Part shown: positions 49,853-58,238 of the stretch, one piece after another
Layout: every line of letters begins with the position of its first letter
Numbering within the stretch: the first letter of the stretch is position 1
Assembly (NCBI RefSeq): GCF_001665685.1
Contig: NZ_LZTB01000025.1
Location: 41,954 to 105,953, forward strand
DNA length: 64,000 nucleotides
Origin: Mycobacterium sp. 852013-50091_SCH5140682
GTDB taxonomy: Bacteria; Actinomycetota; Actinomycetes; Mycobacteriales; Mycobacteriaceae
Direction of reading: 5' to 3'
Position numbers and translations under genes: made by a program
The notes under the pieces: generated by a model
The model's input: the letters and a program-made list of their open reading frames with translations, nothing else
Database searches by the model: none
Told to the model about the DNA's origin: nothing

Positions 49853-51241
49853 ATGACTCAAATTCATTCCCCGGCAAGGTCATCGGCGTCACCGGATGGT
49901 GGCCTGCCGGAGCACCGCCTCGCGCTGTGGGACGAAGCTGCGGTGCGCACCATGCGCGCCACGGGCCGGGTCCAGGTCATGCAGTGCACGTGGGTGTACG
50001 ACCACCCGATCGACTTCGACGGGCTGCGGCGGTTCCATCAGAATTTCGGCGGCGGGCTCTTCGGCCGCCGAATCGAGCGTTCCCCGTTGCCGTTCGGCCG
50101 GTACCGCTGGGTCTCCGCGCTGGGGCCCCAGGCTCCACTGGACGTCGCCGAGCCGCGCCCGCGGGCACAGATCGGCGACTGGCTCGACGAGCGGGCCCAG
50201 CTGCCGATCGACCCTGAGAACGGACCCGGCTGGCACCTCGGTGTGCTGCCGGTGACCGACGGCTCGACTGCGGTCACGGTGGTGGCCTCGCACTGCCTCG
50301 GTGACGGTGTCGGGGGAGTGATGGTGATCGCCGACGCGATCGCCGGCCGGCGACCGGATCTCGGCTACCTGCTGCCGAACTCCCGCACGCGGTGGCGCGC
50401 GATACTGCGCGACGTCCGGGAGACCGCGTCGAGCATGCCCGAGGTCGCGCGCACCGTTGCCGACGCGGTCAAGCAGCTGCGTGGGCAAAAAGCCGACGAT
50501 GTCGCGGCCCCGGTGTCCAAACCGGTGGTGCCCGACGGCGACAAACCGATTGTGCTGCCGACGATCTCGGTGTTCATCGACCTCGCAGACTGGAACGCCC
50601 GAGCGGAAGCCGTTGGTGGAAACAGCTATTCGATGCTGGCCGGTTTCGCGGCGAAGCTCGGAGAGCGAATGGGACGCTGCGGCGCCGACGGCGATGTCAC
50701 GCTGCTGATCGCGGTCAACGATCGTACCGACGGCGATACCCGGGCCAACGCGATGTCGCTGGCCACCGCGCGAGTCGACCCGCTGACGGTCACCACCGAC
50801 CAATCCGACGCCCGTGGCGTCATCCGGCAGGCGTTCAAGACCATGCGCGATACGCCTGACGAGACCCTCAAACTCCTGCCGCTGACCCCGCTGGTACCCA
50901 AGCGGTTGCTGAAGCGGGTCGCCGACGGCTTCCTCGCGTCCGGTGATCTGCCGGTGTCGTGCTCCAACCTCGGCGATCTCCCGGCCGAGGTGACCCGGGT
51001 GGACGGCACCGAGGCCGAGTACATCGTGTTCCGCGGGGTCGACCAGGGCATCACCCGCCAGGAGGCGGAGGACGCCGACGGACAACTGGTGTTGGTGTCC
51101 GCTCGGGTGGCCGGCAAGGTGTCCATCGGCATCACCGGATACCAAGCGGGAGAACACAATTCGAAGGCCCGACTGGCCGAGCTGGCGGCGAAGGCTCTTG
51201 CCGAGTTCGATCTCACCGCCGAAATCGACTGGAACAGCTGA
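49853..51241 (+). CDS. Condensation-fold (WS/DGAT-like) acyltransferase, paralogue 2
   Basis: A 462-residue paralogue of the preceding gene, with H147-C-L-G-D151-G in ASHCLGDGVGG and the same SCSNLGDLPAEV block. It has an extra N-terminal stretch of about 16 residues. It starts 6 bp after the previous stop. Both catalytic motifs are intact, so the two copies may have different acceptor positions or acyl donors. Confidence 0.82.
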   Translation: MTQIHSPARSSASPDGGLPEHRLALWDEAAVRTMRATGRVQVMQCTWVYDHPIDFDGLRRFHQNFGGGLFGRRIERSPLPFGRYRWVSALGPQAPLDVAEPRPRAQIGDWLDERAQLPIDPENGPGWHLGVLPVTDGSTAVTVVASHCLGDGVGGVMVIADAIAGRRPDLGYLLPNSRTRWRAILRDVRETASSMPEVARTVADAVKQLRGQKADDVAAPVSKPVVPDGDKPIVLPTISVFIDLADWNARAEAVGGNSYSMLAGFAAKLGERMGRCGADGDVTLLIAVNDRTDGDTRANAMSLATARVDPLTVTTDQSDARGVIRQAFKTMRDTPDETLKLLPLTPLVPKRLLKRVADGFLASGDLPVSCSNLGDLPAEVTRVDGTEAEYIVFRGVDQGITRQEAEDADGQLVLVSARVAGKVSIGITGYQAGEHNSKARLAELAAKALAEFDLTAEIDWNS

Positions 51242-51256
51242 GAAAGGCTGAATTCG

Positions 51257-53002
51257 ATGACCGATACGACGCTGATCGGGGTGCTGCGGGAACGCGCCAG
51301 CCTGCAGCCCGACGACGTTGCCTACACGTATCTCGATTACGACCACGATCCCGAGGGCGTGCCCGTCCCGCTGACCTGGTCGCAGCTCTACCGCAAGGTC
51401 CGGGGACTGGCGCACGTTCTGCGCCAGAACGGCACGGTCGGGGACCGTGCGGTGATCCTGGCTCCGCAGGGCCTCGAATACGTCATCTCGTTCCTCGCTG
51501 CGCTGCAGGCCGGCTTCATCGCCGTCCCGTTGTCGGTGCCGATGGGTGGCGTGCACGACGAGCGGGTGTCGGCGGTGCTCGCCGATTGCCGCCCGTCGGT
51601 GATCCTGACCACCTCGCCGTCCACCGCGGACGTCACCGAATACGCGGTCCGGCAAACCGATAGCGCAGAGCCCACGGTCATCGTGGTCGACACGCTCGAT
51701 CTCGACGCCCGGGTGAAGGCGATCAGCGACCGTGAGGCCCGTCCGGCGACCGCCTACCTGCAGTACACCTCGGGCTCGACCCGCACCCCGGCCGGGGTGA
51801 TGGTGACCAACCGCAATCTGACCGCCAACTTCGAACAGATGATGTGCGACTTCTTCCCGCACTTCGGCAAGGTGCCGCCGCCGGGCACCACCGTGGTCTC
51901 GTGGCTGCCCTTCTATCACGACATGGGGCTGATGCTCGGCGTGGTCGCCCCGATCCTCGGCGGCTGGCACACGGTGTTCACCACACCGCTGCAGTTCCTG
52001 GCCAAGCCCGCCCGCTGGCCTGCGCTCATGGCGCGGTATCCCCGCGCGCTGACGGCCGGCCCCAACTTCGCCTTCGAGCTCGCCGCGGCCCGCACCACCG
52101 ACGAGGACATGGCCGGTCTGGACATGGGCGACGTGCTCGCGGTGATGAGCGGTAGCGAACGCGTCCACGAGGCCACCCTGCGGCGCTTCGCGCAGCGGTT
52201 CGCGAAGTTCGGTTTCCGCGAAGAGGTTCTGCGGCCGTCCTATGGTCTGGCCGAGGCGACGCTCTACGTCGCCACCGGCGAGCCGGGGCCGCCCAGCGTC
52301 GTCACCTTCGAACCCGAGAAGCTCTCGGTCGGGCACGCCGAGCGGACCGGCACCGGACCCGGCACACAGCTGGTCGGGTACGGCACCCCGGAGTCGCCGG
52401 TGGTACGCATCGTGGATCCCGATACCCGCCTTGAGGTCCAAGCCGGAGCCATCGGTGAGATCTGGTCGCACGGCGAGAACAACTGCATCGGTTACTGGGA
52501 GAAGCCCGAGCAGACCGAGCACACCTTCCGGGCGACCCTGGCCGATCCGTCAGCGGGCACCCCGGAAGGGCCTTGGCTGCGCACAGGCGATCTCGGCTTC
52601 ATCTCCGACGGTGAACTGTTCATCATCGGGCGCATCAAAGACCTGCTGATCGTGCGGGGACGCAACCATTACCCCGACGACATCGAAGCCACGATCGGTG
52701 AGATCACCGGCGGACGGGTGGCGGCCATCGCGGTCGAAGAGGACCGCACCGAACAACTCGTCGCCATCATCGAGGTCAAGAAGCGGGGCGATACCGAAGA
52801 AGCCGCAGCGGAGAACCTGCTGAACATCAAACGCGATGTGGCTTCGGCGATTTCGCAGGCGTACGGGCTCAGTGCCGCGGACCTCGTGCTGGTGCCCAGG
52901 GGTGCCATCCCGATCACCACGAGTGGCAAGATCCGGCGCGCCTCGTGTGTCGAGCAGTACCGCAACGACCAGTTCACCCGCCTTGACGTGAGGATCGCGT
53001 AG
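51257..53002 (+). CDS. Long-chain fatty-acyl-AMP ligase (FadD, FAAL type)
   Basis: A 581-residue adenylating enzyme that activates a starter fatty acid as acyl-AMP and loads it onto the PKS. The P-loop [35 protein letters not shown] and the C-terminal Lys in [16 protein letters not shown] are present. The [12 protein letters not shown] context is typical of mycobacterial FAALs. GAAAGG lies 8-13 nt before ATG. Confidence 0.9.
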   Translation: MTDTTLIGVLRERASLQPDDVAYTYLDYDHDPEGVPVPLTWSQLYRKVRGLAHVLRQNGTVGDRAVILAPQGLEYVISFLAALQAGFIAVPLSVPMGGVHDERVSAVLADCRPSVILTTSPSTADVTEYAVRQTDSAEPTVIVVDTLDLDARVKAISDREARPATAYLQYTSGSTRTPAGVMVTNRNLTANFEQMMCDFFPHFGKVPPPGTTVVSWLPFYHDMGLMLGVVAPILGGWHTVFTTPLQFLAKPARWPALMARYPRALTAGPNFAFELAAARTTDEDMAGLDMGDVLAVMSGSERVHEATLRRFAQRFAKFGFREEVLRPSYGLAEATLYVATGEPGPPSVVTFEPEKLSVGHAERTGTGPGTQLVGYGTPESPVVRIVDPDTRLEVQAGAIGEIWSHGENNCIGYWEKPEQTEHTFRATLADPSAGTPEGPWLRTGDLGFISDGELFIIGRIKDLLIVRGRNHYPDDIEATIGEITGGRVAAIAVEEDRTEQLVAIIEVKKRGDTEEAAAENLLNIKRDVASAISQAYGLSAADLVLVPRGAIPITTSGKIRRASCVEQYRNDQFTRLDVRIA

Positions 53003-53008
53003 CAGAAC

Positions 53009-56000
53009 TTGTTGGCTTTCTTGAGCGGCCTGAGAACCCGCGGCGTATTCGCCGACGGGTTCTTCGCCGTCCTCGGTCGGCTGGTCGTCAGGCGGCCGGT
53101 GCTGATCATCGTGGCCTGGGTGGGCCTCGCCGTGACGCTGCTGCTGGCGGTGCCGCCCTTGGCGGTGGTCGCCCAGAAGAACCCGCCGGACCTGCTGCCT
53201 GCCGACTCACCGGTTCTGGTGGCCAGCCAACACATGCAGAACGCGTTCCATGAGGCAGCCGCCGGCAACTTCGCCGTCGTCGTCCTGACAGACGAGAACG
53301 GGCTGTCGCCCGCGGACGAGGACACCTACCGGGACCTGGTCGACAAGCTCAAGACCAACTCCAGCGTGACCTCGACGCAGAACTTCGTCGACATCCCCGA
53401 GCTGCATCAGGTGATGACCAGCGAGGACAAGAAGGCGTGGACGCTGCCCATCAGCCTGTCCGGAACGATGGGCACCGGGCCCGGTCAGGCGGCGTACCGC
53501 AGCGCCATCGAAACGGTGCACGACGCGACGCGCGATTCAGCGCTGACGGTGAACGTGGTGGGTGCGGCGGCCACGTTCGACGACATCGACAAGGTCGGGG
53601 CGCGCGATCAGCACCTCATCGAGATCTCGACCGTGGTGTTGGTGCTGACCATCCTCATCGTGGTCTACCGCAACCTGGTCGCGATGCTGATGCCGCTGCT
53701 CACCATCGGCGTCTCGATGGTGGTGGCCCAGCAGGTGGTGGCGGCCCTGGGTGAGGTGGGTCTGGGCCTCGGCCCGCAGACCATCGTCTTGATGACGGCG
53801 ATGCTCATGGGGGCCGGGACCGACTATGCGGTCTTCCTGTTCAGCCGCTACCAGGAATGTCTGCGTGACGGCATCAGCTCCGACGTCGCCGTCGCCACCG
53901 CCCTCAAGTCGATCGGTGAGGTGATCGCGGGCTCGGCAGCGACGGTTGCGATCACGTTCCTTGGCCTGAGTTTCGCTCACCTGGGTGCCTTCGCGACCGT
54001 CGGGCCTGCGCTGGCCGTCACCATCGCGTTCGGCTTCCTGGCGTCGATCACCATGCTTCCGGCGTTGATGGTGCTGGCCGGGCGGCGGGGATGGGTGAAG
54101 CCCCGCAAGGACGTGACGGGCCGATTCTGGCGACGCTCCGGCGTGCATGTGGTGCGGCGGCCGGTGCTGCACCTGGTGTCGAGCCTTGCCATCCTCGTCG
54201 CGTTGGCCGGGTGTGCGGCGATGGTCAAGTTCAATTACGACGACCGCAAACTGCTGCCTGCCGACTCGTCGAGTAACCGTGGTTATGAGGCCATGGACAG
54301 GCACTTCCCGATCAGCAGCACGTTGCAGCAGTTCATCCTGATCGAGTCACCGCAGGACCTGCGCAGCCCGAAAGCCCTTGCCGATCTGGAACAGATGGCC
54401 CAGCGGATCAGTCAGGTGCCCGACATCGACAAGGTTCGCGGCATCACCAGGCCCACCGGTGAAGTGCTCGAACAGGCCAAGGCCACCTATCAGGCCGGCG
54501 AGGTGGGGGCCAAGCTGCGGGACGCCTCCGACCTCATCGAGAGCAACAACGCCAACCTCGACAAATTGGCAGGCGGTGCGCATCAGCTGGCCGACGGGCT
54601 GGGGGAGATCCGCACGCAGGTGCTCACCGCGGTCGGCTCCGTTCGCGGACTGGTGGGTGCACTCACCGACCTGCAGACCCAGTTCGGTGGCTCCAAGACG
54701 CTCGCCGACATCGACAAGAAGGCCACGCTCGTCACCAACATGCGCTCGCTGGGCGGCGCGCTGAACAAGAATGTCGCGCAGGTCAAAGACCTCTACAACT
54801 GGGCAATGCCTGCGGTCACGGCACTGAACGCCAGCCCCGCATGCAACATCGACCCGGCGTGCGTGTCGTCGCGCGCCGATCTGCAACGCGTCGTCGCCGC
54901 CTACGACGACGACAGCGTCAACACGCTCACCGATCTCAGCAAGCAGCTGGAGTCCACCAACGGCAGCGACACCCTCGACGACTCCATCCGCGGGTTGGGG
55001 ACGACGGTGACCAAGGTGACCAATGCCCTGCAGCAGCTGGGGATGAGCGATCCGACCGGCCTGCAGCAGAAGATCTCATCCGCGATAGACGGCGCGAACC
55101 TCCTGGCGGATTCCAGCCGCCAGCTCGCCGACGGGGTCCAACTGCTCGTCGATCAGACCAAGGGCATGGGCACCGGATTGGACCAGGGCTCGGCCTTCCT
55201 GCTCGGGATGAAGCGCGATGCGGCGAGCCCACCGATGTCGGGGTTCTACATCCCGCCGGAGATCCTGACGCAGGCCGAGTTCGAGAAGGCCGCCAAACTG
55301 TTCGTGTCCGACGACGGCCACACCGTCCGCTATCTGGTTCAGACTGCGCTCAACCCGTTCGGCAGCTCGGCGATGGATCAGATCGAAAAGATCCTGGCGG
55401 CCGCCGAGAGCGCCAAACCGAACACGACGTTGTCCGATGCGAAAATCTCGATGGTCGGATTCTCGGCTGTCAACCGCGACGTCCGTGGCTACTACAACGC
55501 CGATATCCGGTACATCGTGTGCGTCACGCTGATCGTGGTGTTCCTCATCCTGGTGGCTCTGCTGCGCGCGATCGTGGCACCGCTGTACCTCGTGATCTCG
55601 GTTGTGCTGTCCTATCTTTCGGCGCTGGGCATCGGCGTCGTGTTCTTCCAGTTCATCCTCGGGCAAGAGTTGTCATGGACCGTTCCGGGCATGGCCTTTC
55701 TGGTCCTCGTGGCGGTCGGCGCCGATTACAACCTGTTGCTCATCTCCCGAATACGCGACGAGTCCAAGCTGGGGATCCCGTCGGGCGTGATCCGCACGGT
55801 GGGCGCGACGGGCGGCGTGATCACCTCCGCGGGGCTGATCTTCGCCGCGTCGATGCTCGCGTTGACGGTCAGCCACATCGCCAGCATCGTGCAGATCGGG
55901 TTCATCATCGGGGTCGGTCTGCTGCTCGACACGTTCCTGGTCCGCACCATCACGGTGCCCGCCGCGGCGGTGCTGATCGGGAGGTTCAACTGGTGGCCGT

Positions 56001-56107
56001 CGAAAGGGACGCGTCACCACGGTCACGCGGGGGAGCCGGACGACGAGAACGGCTCCGCGGAATCAGCCGACGATCAGCTGGAGTTGGCCGACGCGGCAGG
56101 ACGCTGA
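53009..56107 (+). CDS. MmpL-family lipid exporter (RND superfamily)
   Basis: A 1032-residue RND transporter. One N-terminal helix (about 27-50), a periplasmic porter domain, a five-helix bundle, a second porter domain with an extended predicted coiled region (about 500-720), and a second helix bundle. Proton-relay motifs GAGTDYAVFLFSRYQE and VGADYNLLLISRIRDE are intact. Start is TTG 53009 or the next codon TTG 53012, 6 bp after fadD; no clear Shine-Dalgarno. It probably exports the lipid made by the preceding genes. Confidence 0.92.
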   Translation: MLAFLSGLRTRGVFADGFFAVLGRLVVRRPVLIIVAWVGLAVTLLLAVPPLAVVAQKNPPDLLPADSPVLVASQHMQNAFHEAAAGNFAVVVLTDENGLSPADEDTYRDLVDKLKTNSSVTSTQNFVDIPELHQVMTSEDKKAWTLPISLSGTMGTGPGQAAYRSAIETVHDATRDSALTVNVVGAAATFDDIDKVGARDQHLIEISTVVLVLTILIVVYRNLVAMLMPLLTIGVSMVVAQQVVAALGEVGLGLGPQTIVLMTAMLMGAGTDYAVFLFSRYQECLRDGISSDVAVATALKSIGEVIAGSAATVAITFLGLSFAHLGAFATVGPALAVTIAFGFLASITMLPALMVLAGRRGWVKPRKDVTGRFWRRSGVHVVRRPVLHLVSSLAILVALAGCAAMVKFNYDDRKLLPADSSSNRGYEAMDRHFPISSTLQQFILIESPQDLRSPKALADLEQMAQRISQVPDIDKVRGITRPTGEVLEQAKATYQAGEVGAKLRDASDLIESNNANLDKLAGGAHQLADGLGEIRTQVLTAVGSVRGLVGALTDLQTQFGGSKTLADIDKKATLVTNMRSLGGALNKNVAQVKDLYNWAMPAVTALNASPACNIDPACVSSRADLQRVVAAYDDDSVNTLTDLSKQLESTNGSDTLDDSIRGLGTTVTKVTNALQQLGMSDPTGLQQKISSAIDGANLLADSSRQLADGVQLLVDQTKGMGTGLDQGSAFLLGMKRDAASPPMSGFYIPPEILTQAEFEKAAKLFVSDDGHTVRYLVQTALNPFGSSAMDQIEKILAAAESAKPNTTLSDAKISMVGFSAVNRDVRGYYNADIRYIVCVTLIVVFLILVALLRAIVAPLYLVISVVLSYLSALGIGVVFFQFILGQELSWTVPGMAFLVLVAVGADYNLLLISRIRDESKLGIPSGVIRTVGATGGVITSAGLIFAASMLALTVSHIASIVQIGFIIGVGLLLDTFLVRTITVPAAAVLIGRFNWWPSKGTRHHGHAGEPDDENGSAESADDQLELADAAGR

Positions 56108-56124
56108 GGAACCGTTCAGAGCCC

Positions 56125-56862
56125 TCAGCGCTGGCCGTGCATCGAGAGCCAGCGGGTCTTGATGCGCCACGAATGTGCCGAGGCGAGCGCGAACACCGCA
56201 CCGCACATGCAGGCGAACAGCCAGACGAATTTGCCGTTCTCCCAGGGCTGCAGCACGGGGAAGCACGCGGTGGTGATGCGCACGGCGCACGCCATGATGC
56301 CGCTGACGGAGGCGATCAGATAGATGTTCGCGATGCGCCGAGACCGCGGGTCCTTGCGGAGCACCATCATCGCCCGTGCGCCGTAGAGCAGCAGGTAGGT
56401 CAGCGTGCCGCACAGCAGAATCCAGTACGCGCTGAGCCAGAAGTCGGTGGGCACCGTGAAGAAATCGGCGCGATAGACCTTTGCCCCATTGCCCAGCGAG
56501 AACGTCGCGAGCAGCAGCGGGATGCACAGGGTCGCGGGCCGCTCGACGTACTGCTTGAACGAGCGCTGCATCGCGTCGTCGTCCTGCAACCGGCCGAGCG
56601 TGTTGTAGACGATGGCCGACGCGGCCACGATGTAGCAGTCGTGACCGATGTAGTCCTCGACGTTCCACTTTCCGGTCAGCTCATGGAGCACCTGGCCGAG
56701 GGTTTCCGACGCGAACGGCGACATCAGCAGCACCGCCACGCCCTGCAGGGCGATGTTGAGGGTGGCCGCAACCTCCCACCGGCACGACCACGTGACGCGC
56801 CGGATCCACAAGCTCCAGGCAATGCACCCGAGGGTGATCGTTATGAGCACGGCTACTGACAT
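56125..56862 (-). CDS. Polytopic membrane protein paired with an XRE-like regulator
   Basis: A 245-residue protein with about six hydrophobic segments. It resembles the membrane partners found next to small HTH genes in actinobacteria (DUF6545/MAB_1171c-like), though shorter; this assignment is tentative. It follows the regulator gene on the same strand with a 45-bp gap and converges on mmpL. A role in sensing or in lipid transport cannot be decided from sequence. Confidence 0.6.
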   Translation of the reverse strand: MSVAVLITITLGCIAWSLWIRRVTWSCRWEVAATLNIALQGVAVLLMSPFASETLGQVLHELTGKWNVEDYIGHDCYIVAASAIVYNTLGRLQDDDAMQRSFKQYVERPATLCIPLLLATFSLGNGAKVYRADFFTVPTDFWLSAYWILLCGTLTYLLLYGARAMMVLRKDPRSRRIANIYLIASVSGIMACAVRITTACFPVLQPWENGKFVWLFACMCGAVFALASAHSWRIKTRWLSMHGQR

Positions 56863-56907
56863 CGGACAGTCGTTTCGACGAGATTCAACGGATAGCTGAT
56901 TGTATTG

Positions 56908-57264
56908 CTAAAGCGGCGGTGCGTCGGCGCGAGGCGCTAATTCGGACAACTTTGCCGGGCGCGCCGTCCGCGTCCTGGTGTCCGACGCCGCGACGGTCAC
57001 CGGCGCCGACTCCATGTAGTGCCAGACTTCCTGGCGGCTCATCAGTCCGAACCTGATCTGCAGGTCGGGGTAACTGAGGCCAAAACGGTCCGCCACCTGC
57101 CTGAGCTCCTCGGCATTGGGGTAGTCGGACTCTTTGATGCGCCGATAATACGTGCTGCTCGACGTGCCGAGCGCGGTGTAGATGGCCTTCGCGTCTATCT
57201 CGCCGTCGAGTAGGTAGTCCAGCAGCGCCTTGAGTTGCCTGCCGTTCTCATCGGTGCGGGGCAT
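56908..57264 (-). CDS. XRE-like helix-turn-helix transcriptional regulator
   Basis: A 118-residue protein with an N-terminal HTH (AKAIYTALGTSSSTYYRRIKESDYPNAEELRQVADRFGLSY) and a disordered basic tail. Codons GTG-GTG-ATG are possible starts; ATG 57264 is preferred because a TATGGT hexamer (57276-57271) ends 6 nt upstream, giving a leaderless message. Inverted repeats in the divergent intergenic region are candidate operators. Confidence 0.75.
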   Translation of the reverse strand: MPRTDENGRQLKALLDYLLDGEIDAKAIYTALGTSSSTYYRRIKESDYPNAEELRQVADRFGLSYPDLQIRFGLMSRQEVWHYMESAPVTVAASDTRTRTARPAKLSELAPRADAPPL

Positions 57265-57333
57265 CACCACACCATAGACCTGATCATCGACTTTGGGCAG
57301 CCTGGATCTGTTTGCTCACAGCTATTTCTTTAT

Positions 57334-57378
57334 TGACACGTCTGTCAGACTTTTGGCACTACTCTCCCAAAATTGGGA
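57334..57378 (+). promoter_or_regulatory. Inverted repeats in the divergent regulator/condensation-lobe intergenic region
   Basis: Three palindromic elements: TGACA-CGTC-TGTCA (57334-57347), overlapping GTCTG-T-CAGAC (57340-57350), and TCCCAA-AA-TTGGGA (57365-57378). The last lies just upstream of the TAACGT -10 (57388-57393). They are likely binding sites for the adjacent XRE-like regulator. Confidence 0.5.
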
Positions 57379-57400
57379 CAGTGTGGCTAACGTGATCTCC

Positions 57401-57958
57401 ATGGTCGCTCCACTGCTGCACCCCGGTACCACGAGCTGGTTTTCCGATTACCCCACCGCTACGCCGTCGCGGGAATCCGATATGGCGACGATGACGAGTG
57501 CACTCGACGATGTACTGGGCGCAGAACTGGCAGGCGCCCGCGCTGCCATGGGCAGCAGTGCCGAGGAGATCCTGCTGGCCGCCCTTGGGCGCACGGTAGC
57601 CCGCACCATCGGCGAGGGCGTGCTGGACGTCGACGTCGACGGTGACCTGGTGCGCCGGGCCTCGGTGGCCTGCAGTTCGCATCGGAGCTTGTCCGGCTAC
57701 GACCTGCTGACGACGGTCACCCGCTCGGCGGCCCCGTCCCACGACCGCTCCTGCGCCGATGTCCACTTCGGCTACGACCACGGAGGCCGAGGGTCCTCGG
57801 CACCCACCGGATATTTGCTCTCGCTGCACGTGCACCCTGATTCCGGGGCCGGGCTGAAACTCGAATGGACGTATGACACCCGTGGTTTCGATCCGGCCAC
57901 GGTGGCAGAACTGGCCGAGCAGTTCCCGTTGGCGCTCATCGAGGTGACCTCCGGCTAG
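57401..57958 (+). CDS. Orphan condensation-domain-like C-terminal lobe protein
   Basis: A 185-residue protein resembling only the C-terminal half of an NRPS condensation/Pap fold. ILLAALGRTVARTIGEGVLDVDVDGD matches the central helix-strand region, and LKLEWTYDTRGFDPATVAELAEQF the end. There is no HHxxxDG motif, so it cannot catalyse acyl transfer alone. ATG 57401 is chosen: TAACGT (57388-57393) lies 7 nt upstream. It could be a pseudoenzyme partner of the nearby acyltransferases or a gene remnant. Confidence 0.6.
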   Translation: MVAPLLHPGTTSWFSDYPTATPSRESDMATMTSALDDVLGAELAGARAAMGSSAEEILLAALGRTVARTIGEGVLDVDVDGDLVRRASVACSSHRSLSGYDLLTTVTRSAAPSHDRSCADVHFGYDHGGRGSSAPTGYLLSLHVHPDSGAGLKLEWTYDTRGFDPATVAELAEQFPLALIEVTSG

Positions 57959-58000
57959 TTGCGGCCTGCGCGATTTGCACGGCTCATTAGACTGCTTGAA

Positions 58001-58238
58001 ACGGCGTCGATCCGGCCATCACCGGGGAGCCTCCGGAAGAACGGCTGCGCGGTTTCACCCGACGCGGCTCAGTAGAACCGGGCGGGTGGGCCCGTCATCG
58101 CCCGATAGTTGAGCGGCACGCGAGTTTTCGCGTGCAAGCGGGGTGGTACCGCGGCGCTCGCGCACCTGCGCGACGTCGTCCCCGTGCCTTGAACATCGTT
58201 GGGCCTGCGGGCACAACACAGGCACAGGAGACGAAGAC
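58001..58238 (+). promoter_or_regulatory. Translational T-box riboswitch controlling ileS
   Basis: The leader contains the conserved T-box GGGTGGTACCGCGG (58141-58154), whose TGGT (58144-58147) pairs with the tRNA acceptor end ACCA. A stem III hairpin GCACGCGA-GTTT-TCGCGTGC lies at 58116-58135. The specifier is ATC at 58018-58020 in stem I, matching isoleucine. No terminator is present; the ileS Shine-Dalgarno CAGGAG (58225-58230) is close by, so control is at translation initiation, as known for actinobacterial ileS. A -10 TAGACT (57988-57993) gives a start near 58001. Confidence 0.9.
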
